The notes beneath the pieces were generated by a model. It searched no databases and was not told the origin of the DNA. It saw only the letters and a list, made by a program, of their open reading frames with translations. The position numbers and the translations under genes are program-made. Positions 60,823-64,000 of a DNA stretch of 64,000 nucleotides are shown here, piece by piece (the first letter of the stretch is position 1; each line of letters begins with the position of its first letter). The stretch comes from Shewanella phaeophyticola (GTDB taxonomy: Bacteria; Pseudomonadota; Gammaproteobacteria; Enterobacterales; Shewanellaceae): assembly GCF_025398315.1 (NCBI RefSeq), contig NZ_JAODOQ010000001.1, forward strand, positions 1,984,001 through 2,048,000. Direction: 5' to 3'.

Positions 60823-61947
60823 TTACAAGCTGTCGACAACGGCCAACATGGCCACTAACGACGCTTCGCCTAAATAAATGCTGCGCTCAGGAGACCAACC
60901 TACAAATGGGTCAGCCAGGTTAGCATTATCTTTAAATGGCATTTCTAATGTATTTGATAAGCACGAGAAAGTATTTGCAACCCAGTTAGAACCCACGGTT
61001 AAATTTGCTTTACCAGGCTCGTCTTTGTCATAGCCAAACTCTGTTTGGAAGTCTGCACTGGCAATGGTTAAGGCGCTCACAAATTGTTGTTGTAACGCGG
61101 CCATTTTATCAGTGTAGTTTGGTACCCCTTCGCATCCTGCTAAAAACACATAAGGTAAACCTTCATCACCGTGAACATCGTAAAATAGATCTACGCCGGT
61201 TTGGTGCATTTTGTTCACTACGTAGTAAACTTCTGGGCTTTTTTCTAGACTTGGAGTTTGCCATTCACGGTTCAAGTTGGTGCCCACGGCATTAGTACGT
61301 AAGTGGCCACGTGCACTTCCATCTGGGTTCATGTTAGGTACAACATAAAAATTTGCTTTGTCTAACAGCGCTTTAGATGTTGGGCAATCACCATCGAGTA
61401 AACGATTAAGTAAGCCTTCGACTAACCATTCAGCCATGGTTTCGCCTGGATGTTGGCGTGCTGTGATCCAAATGTTTTTCTTGTCAGGATTGCCATCACC
61501 GATTTTCAGTAAACTCATATCACGGCCATCCAAAGTTAAGCCTAAATGCTCCAAGCTGACTGCTGGGTGTAGCTGTACTTCGCTGATAAGATCTAAATGA
61601 CGTTCGTAACTGTATGGAGCAAAGTAAGCAATTTGAATAGCTTCACAATCTAATTCAACTTGAATCGTTAAGACACCATTTTCATATTGCGTTGGCAGTC
61701 TAAACCATGTTGCACGGTCATAACTGGCCACCGCTTGATAGTCTTCCCATCCTGCAGGATAAGATGCGCTGCCGGCATTAAGAATATTCATGGTGTAGGT
61801 CTGACCGACCTCACCTTCTAAACGGAAATTGAACCACTGGTAAAATTCATCACCAAAATCAGGACGAATAGCGAGTTGAATGTCATCGTGTTTGTCGATA
61901 TTGATGACGTTAATATTGCCACCGTCAAAGTTTGCACTGATCCGCAT
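60823..61947 (-). CDS. M14-family zinc carboxypeptidase
   Basis: A 374-residue cytoplasmic peptidase. An N-terminal beta-domain (about 1-130) resembles that of cytosolic carboxypeptidases; the M14 domain has zinc ligands His and Glu in ITARQHPGETMAEW and His in YDVHGDEGLPY, with NPDGSARGHLRTNAVGTNLNREW for substrate binding. It probably trims C-terminal residues of peptides or removes glutamates. No signal peptide. First gene of a possible operon with the two downstream small genes. Confidence 0.9.
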   Translation of the reverse strand: MRISANFDGGNINVINIDKHDDIQLAIRPDFGDEFYQWFNFRLEGEVGQTYTMNILNAGSASYPAGWEDYQAVASYDRATWFRLPTQYENGVLTIQVELDCEAIQIAYFAPYSYERHLDLISEVQLHPAVSLEHLGLTLDGRDMSLLKIGDGNPDKKNIWITARQHPGETMAEWLVEGLLNRLLDGDCPTSKALLDKANFYVVPNMNPDGSARGHLRTNAVGTNLNREWQTPSLEKSPEVYYVVNKMHQTGVDLFYDVHGDEGLPYVFLAGCEGVPNYTDKMAALQQQFVSALTIASADFQTEFGYDKDEPGKANLTVGSNWVANTFSCLSNTLEMPFKDNANLADPFVGWSPERSIYLGEASLVAMLAVVDSL

Positions 61948-62045
61948 TAGGGCGTTCCTTTAATTTGCTTGCGCTTATATTTCGACATGTATATGCCTTA
62001 TTTTATGCGCCATAGCTTATCAAATGCGGCTAATAGTGTGAACCT

Positions 62046-62705
62046 TTAAAAGCTAAAGCTGTAGCCTTGTCCTCTGACGGTATTGATTAAATCACGCGGT
62101 AAATTGCCTTTAGCTAATTTACGTCGAGTATTACTGATGTGCATGTCTAAATTACGATCAAATTGTCCAAGTTTTTTATGTAAAACACGTTGTTGTAATT
62201 CCGCTTTTGTCACTACAGCACCTTGGCGTTCATATAAATATTTAAACAGGCGATATTCAGTTTGGGTAAGTGTTAATGGTTTATCTTCGAGATAGACAGT
62301 GTAATTAACATCATCAAAATGTATTTTTTGCTCGGTAATATCATTGAGCGGCATTTGAGTTCGGCGTTTGAGAATATTAAGGCGTAATTGTAATTCACGT
62401 ACGTTAACGGGTTGACTTAGGTAGTCATCAGCACCCAACTCGAGCGCATTAATTCGCTCTAACTCATTATTGGCATCGGCAATAACGATTATTGGCGTCG
62501 GCGCTTGTCTCGCGACTAACAACCAAAATGAATCCATTTTCGGTACGGAAAAGTCCAATAAAATGGCTTCTAAGGTCAAGGTTTCCATTTTGATCAACGC
62601 ATCAAAGGCATTATTTACTTGATGGACGTAGTACCCTTGCGCTGTAAGTTGATAAAATAACTCATGAGACGCAGAATGTAGATCAATTAATAGAATATGT
62701 TTCAT
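62046..62705 (-). CDS. OmpR-type regulator with degenerate receiver
   Basis: A 219-residue protein with an N-terminal receiver (1-118) and a C-terminal OmpR winged helix (about 125-219; LTLTQTEYRLFKYLYERQG, RNLDMHISNTRRKL, INTVRGQGYSF). D51 is present (AILLDFSVP), but the acidic pocket is LIDLHS with one Asp, the Thr/Ser position is Ala76 and the invariant Lys is Gln98 (YLSQPVN). Phosphorylation-driven control is therefore doubtful. No histidine kinase is adjacent. Confidence 0.88.
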   Translation of the reverse strand: MKHILLIDLHSASHELFYQLTAQGYYVHQVNNAFDALIKMETLTLEAILLDFSVPKMDSFWLLVARQAPTPIIVIADANNELERINALELGADDYLSQPVNVRELQLRLNILKRRTQMPLNDITEQKIHFDDVNYTVYLEDKPLTLTQTEYRLFKYLYERQGAVVTKAELQQRVLHKKLGQFDRNLDMHISNTRRKLAKGNLPRDLINTVRGQGYSFSF

Positions 62706-62808
62706 TGCAAACCACTTAATGATAACGATTTCTATTTAGATTATCACAAGAGATAACAACTAACCATGTAGCAACATCACATTATCAACATATTTTTGGC
62801 TTAGGTAC

Positions 62809-62838
62809 AAAAATGGCCTGAAATATCAGGCCATTTTT
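62809..62838 (-). terminator. Terminator after the DUF885 gene
   Basis: A perfect 12-base stem, AAAAATGGCCTG (62809-62820) and CAGGCCATTTTT (62827-62838), loop AAATAT, 20 bases past the DUF885 stop. Bidirectional A/T tracts. Confidence 0.92.
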
Positions 62839-62857
62839 ACAATACTGACTGTGATGA

Positions 62858-64000
62858 TTATTTATCAGTCATTAACTGTTTAATAAACTTGACTGGTGCA
62901 CTGCCGTAGCTTAAAAACTGTTCATGGAACTGTTTTAAGTCAAAATCATCGCCTAGTTTGGCTTTTTGCTGCTCACGGAAATCATAAATCTCACGATAGC
63001 CCGCATAATAGCTAGTAAGCTGCACTTGGCTTAATGTTGCACGGCGCCATTTACCTTCTGCCTCAGCACGTTGTTGGAAGGCTTCGTTTTCAAGTAGGTT
63101 TATCACCTCTTGCTCACCCATGCCTTTAACCTGAATGCTGTAATCTAAAATTGTGTTACATATTACTCGCAGGTTCCATTTGTAATACATTAACCACATT
63201 TCAGGTTCAAAATCGCCATAGCCCTCTTCGAGCATCATGCGCTCGGTGTAAACGGCTCCATCCTTCAATCATGGCACCATTACCAAATAAGCTTTTCACT
63301 AGGCTTGGAGATTGATTTGAGTATACAAGCTGGGTGTAATGGCCTGGGATCGCCTCGTGAATATTCAGTACCTGTAAAATCCAGTGGTTATATTCACGTA
63401 AATAGCTTTCGGCTGACTCATCACTCATGCTATCTAATGGCGACACGTTATAATAGGTATTACCGCCTTGATCATACGGCTCAGGGAGCGCTAATAGACG
63501 CTCCAGCAAACCCGCGCATATACTCAGGTGTTTCACGTACAATTAATGGTTTGTCAGGGTCAAGGGTAACGAGTTGCTTGTCGTTGACAAATTTGATCAA
63601 TGCGGGGATCTGTTTACGCACTTCTTCAACAAAGTTCTCTCGCTTAACATGTTTTGCTGATAACACATCGATTAACTGACGAATCGCTACCTTGTCATCT
63701 GCAGGTTTTGGTGTATCGATGTAAGTGGATCAAATTTTTGTGGTGATTTTAGCCATTTCTTGCTGGATGTGATTTTTATCCGCCACGGCTTTGTCATAAA
63801 GCTGTTTTGCTGTCATGCCTGACTGAATATCAAAGGCAAACTTTTCTTCGTATAGGGTTTCACCAATACGAAAATCACGCGCACCGTCTTTTGTCAGTTT
63901 TGCTTCAAGTTCGGTTAGCCACTCAATATGCTGTGTTATTGCGGCGGCCGCGGCCTCAAAGCGCGTGGTAAATAATGCTTTTTGCTCTGCGGTTAACCCT
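62858..64000 (-). pseudogene. DUF885-family putative peptidase, 3' part, multiply broken
   Basis: Runs off the right edge; the C-terminal 380 or so residues are here. The zinc-type motif HEAIPGHYTQL is intact. From the N-terminal side: a frame reads DKNHIQQEMAKITTKI, then TGA at 63730-63732, then STYIDTPKPADDKVAIRQL in the same frame (Trp expected at the TGA). Near 63484 one extra base separates FAGASISAP from EPYDQGGNTYY. Near 63253 another separates AMIEGW from AVYTERMMLEEGYGD. DUF885 proteins are often secreted and may be M32-like carboxypeptidases. The family call is firm, activity inferred. Confidence 0.83.

Overview
This 64 kb window looks like chromosomal DNA of a marine gammaproteobacterium, most likely Shewanella or a close Alteromonadales relative. 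The evidence is a low-to-moderate GC, Shewanella-type families (TonB2-type TPR partner, psr/phs sulfur respiration, TorF-like porin), and the housekeeping set fadH, sppA, ansA, yeaC, M14 peptidase. No rRNA, tRNA, CRISPR, prophage or intact insertion sequence was seen. This is inference from protein families, not from a marker gene.

Layout. (1) 1-8.7 kb: the end of a TonB energiser gene and its TPR partner face a four-gene minus-strand operon: TonB-dependent receptor, YfiR-like periplasmic protein, CHASE8-type hybrid histidine kinase, and a receiver-PAS-GGDEF-EAL protein. This looks like a YfiBNR-type periplasmic switch rebuilt as a phosphorelay that ends in c-di-GMP enzymes. (2) 8.9-17 kb: MltD lytic transglycosylase, a MATE exporter, a FadR/GntR regulator with an in-frame stop, a cNMP/CBS/nucleotidyltransferase protein coupled to a DnaQ-like exonuclease, and two small unknowns. 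(3) 17-25.5 kb: an alginate-oligomer catabolic locus. Two tandem cytoplasmic PL17 oligoalginate lyases diverge from kdgF-kdgK-eda and a sodium/solute symporter across an operator-rich promoter. (4) 25.5-32.2 kb: psrABC-like molybdoenzyme with a divergent ThsS/ThsR-type two-component system for thiosulfate or a related sulfur oxyanion. (5) 32.4-36.2 kb: M13 peptidase, homocysteine methyltransferase, a lipoprotein. (6) 36.2-44.5 kb: a sulfide/persulfide handling island: 1-Cys peroxiredoxin, two persulfide-dioxygenase-like metallo-beta-lactamase proteins, TauE exporter, rhodanese, SQR-like flavoprotein, haem protein, a FisR-like sigma54 activator whose sensor cysteine spacing matches FisR as I recall it, and a Cys/His-rich NifX-like protein. 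(7) 44.9-51.6 kb: betI-betB-betA, a short BCCT transporter preceded by a tiny coupled ORF, a TorF-like porin and a MarR regulator. (8) 51.7-64 kb: SDR, zinc-ribbon proteins, haloacid dehalogenase, YghU-type GST, a 263-bp MITE lodged inside a terminator, fadH, sppA, ansA, yeaC, M14 peptidase, an atypical OmpR-type regulator and a DUF885 protein running off the end.

A striking global feature is the number of broken genes. About a dozen otherwise well-conserved genes are split by single-base indels (mostly +1), and two have a TGA where tryptophan is expected. The broken genes serve unrelated functions and the conservation continues undisturbed on both sides of each break. An error-prone assembly is therefore the simplest explanation, but genuine decay cannot be excluded. 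These genes are entered as full-span pseudogenes with the break located.

The window reads as a metabolically flexible coastal bacterium: it uses alginate fragments, respires sulfur compounds, detoxifies the sulfide this produces, and makes glycine betaine for osmoprotection.
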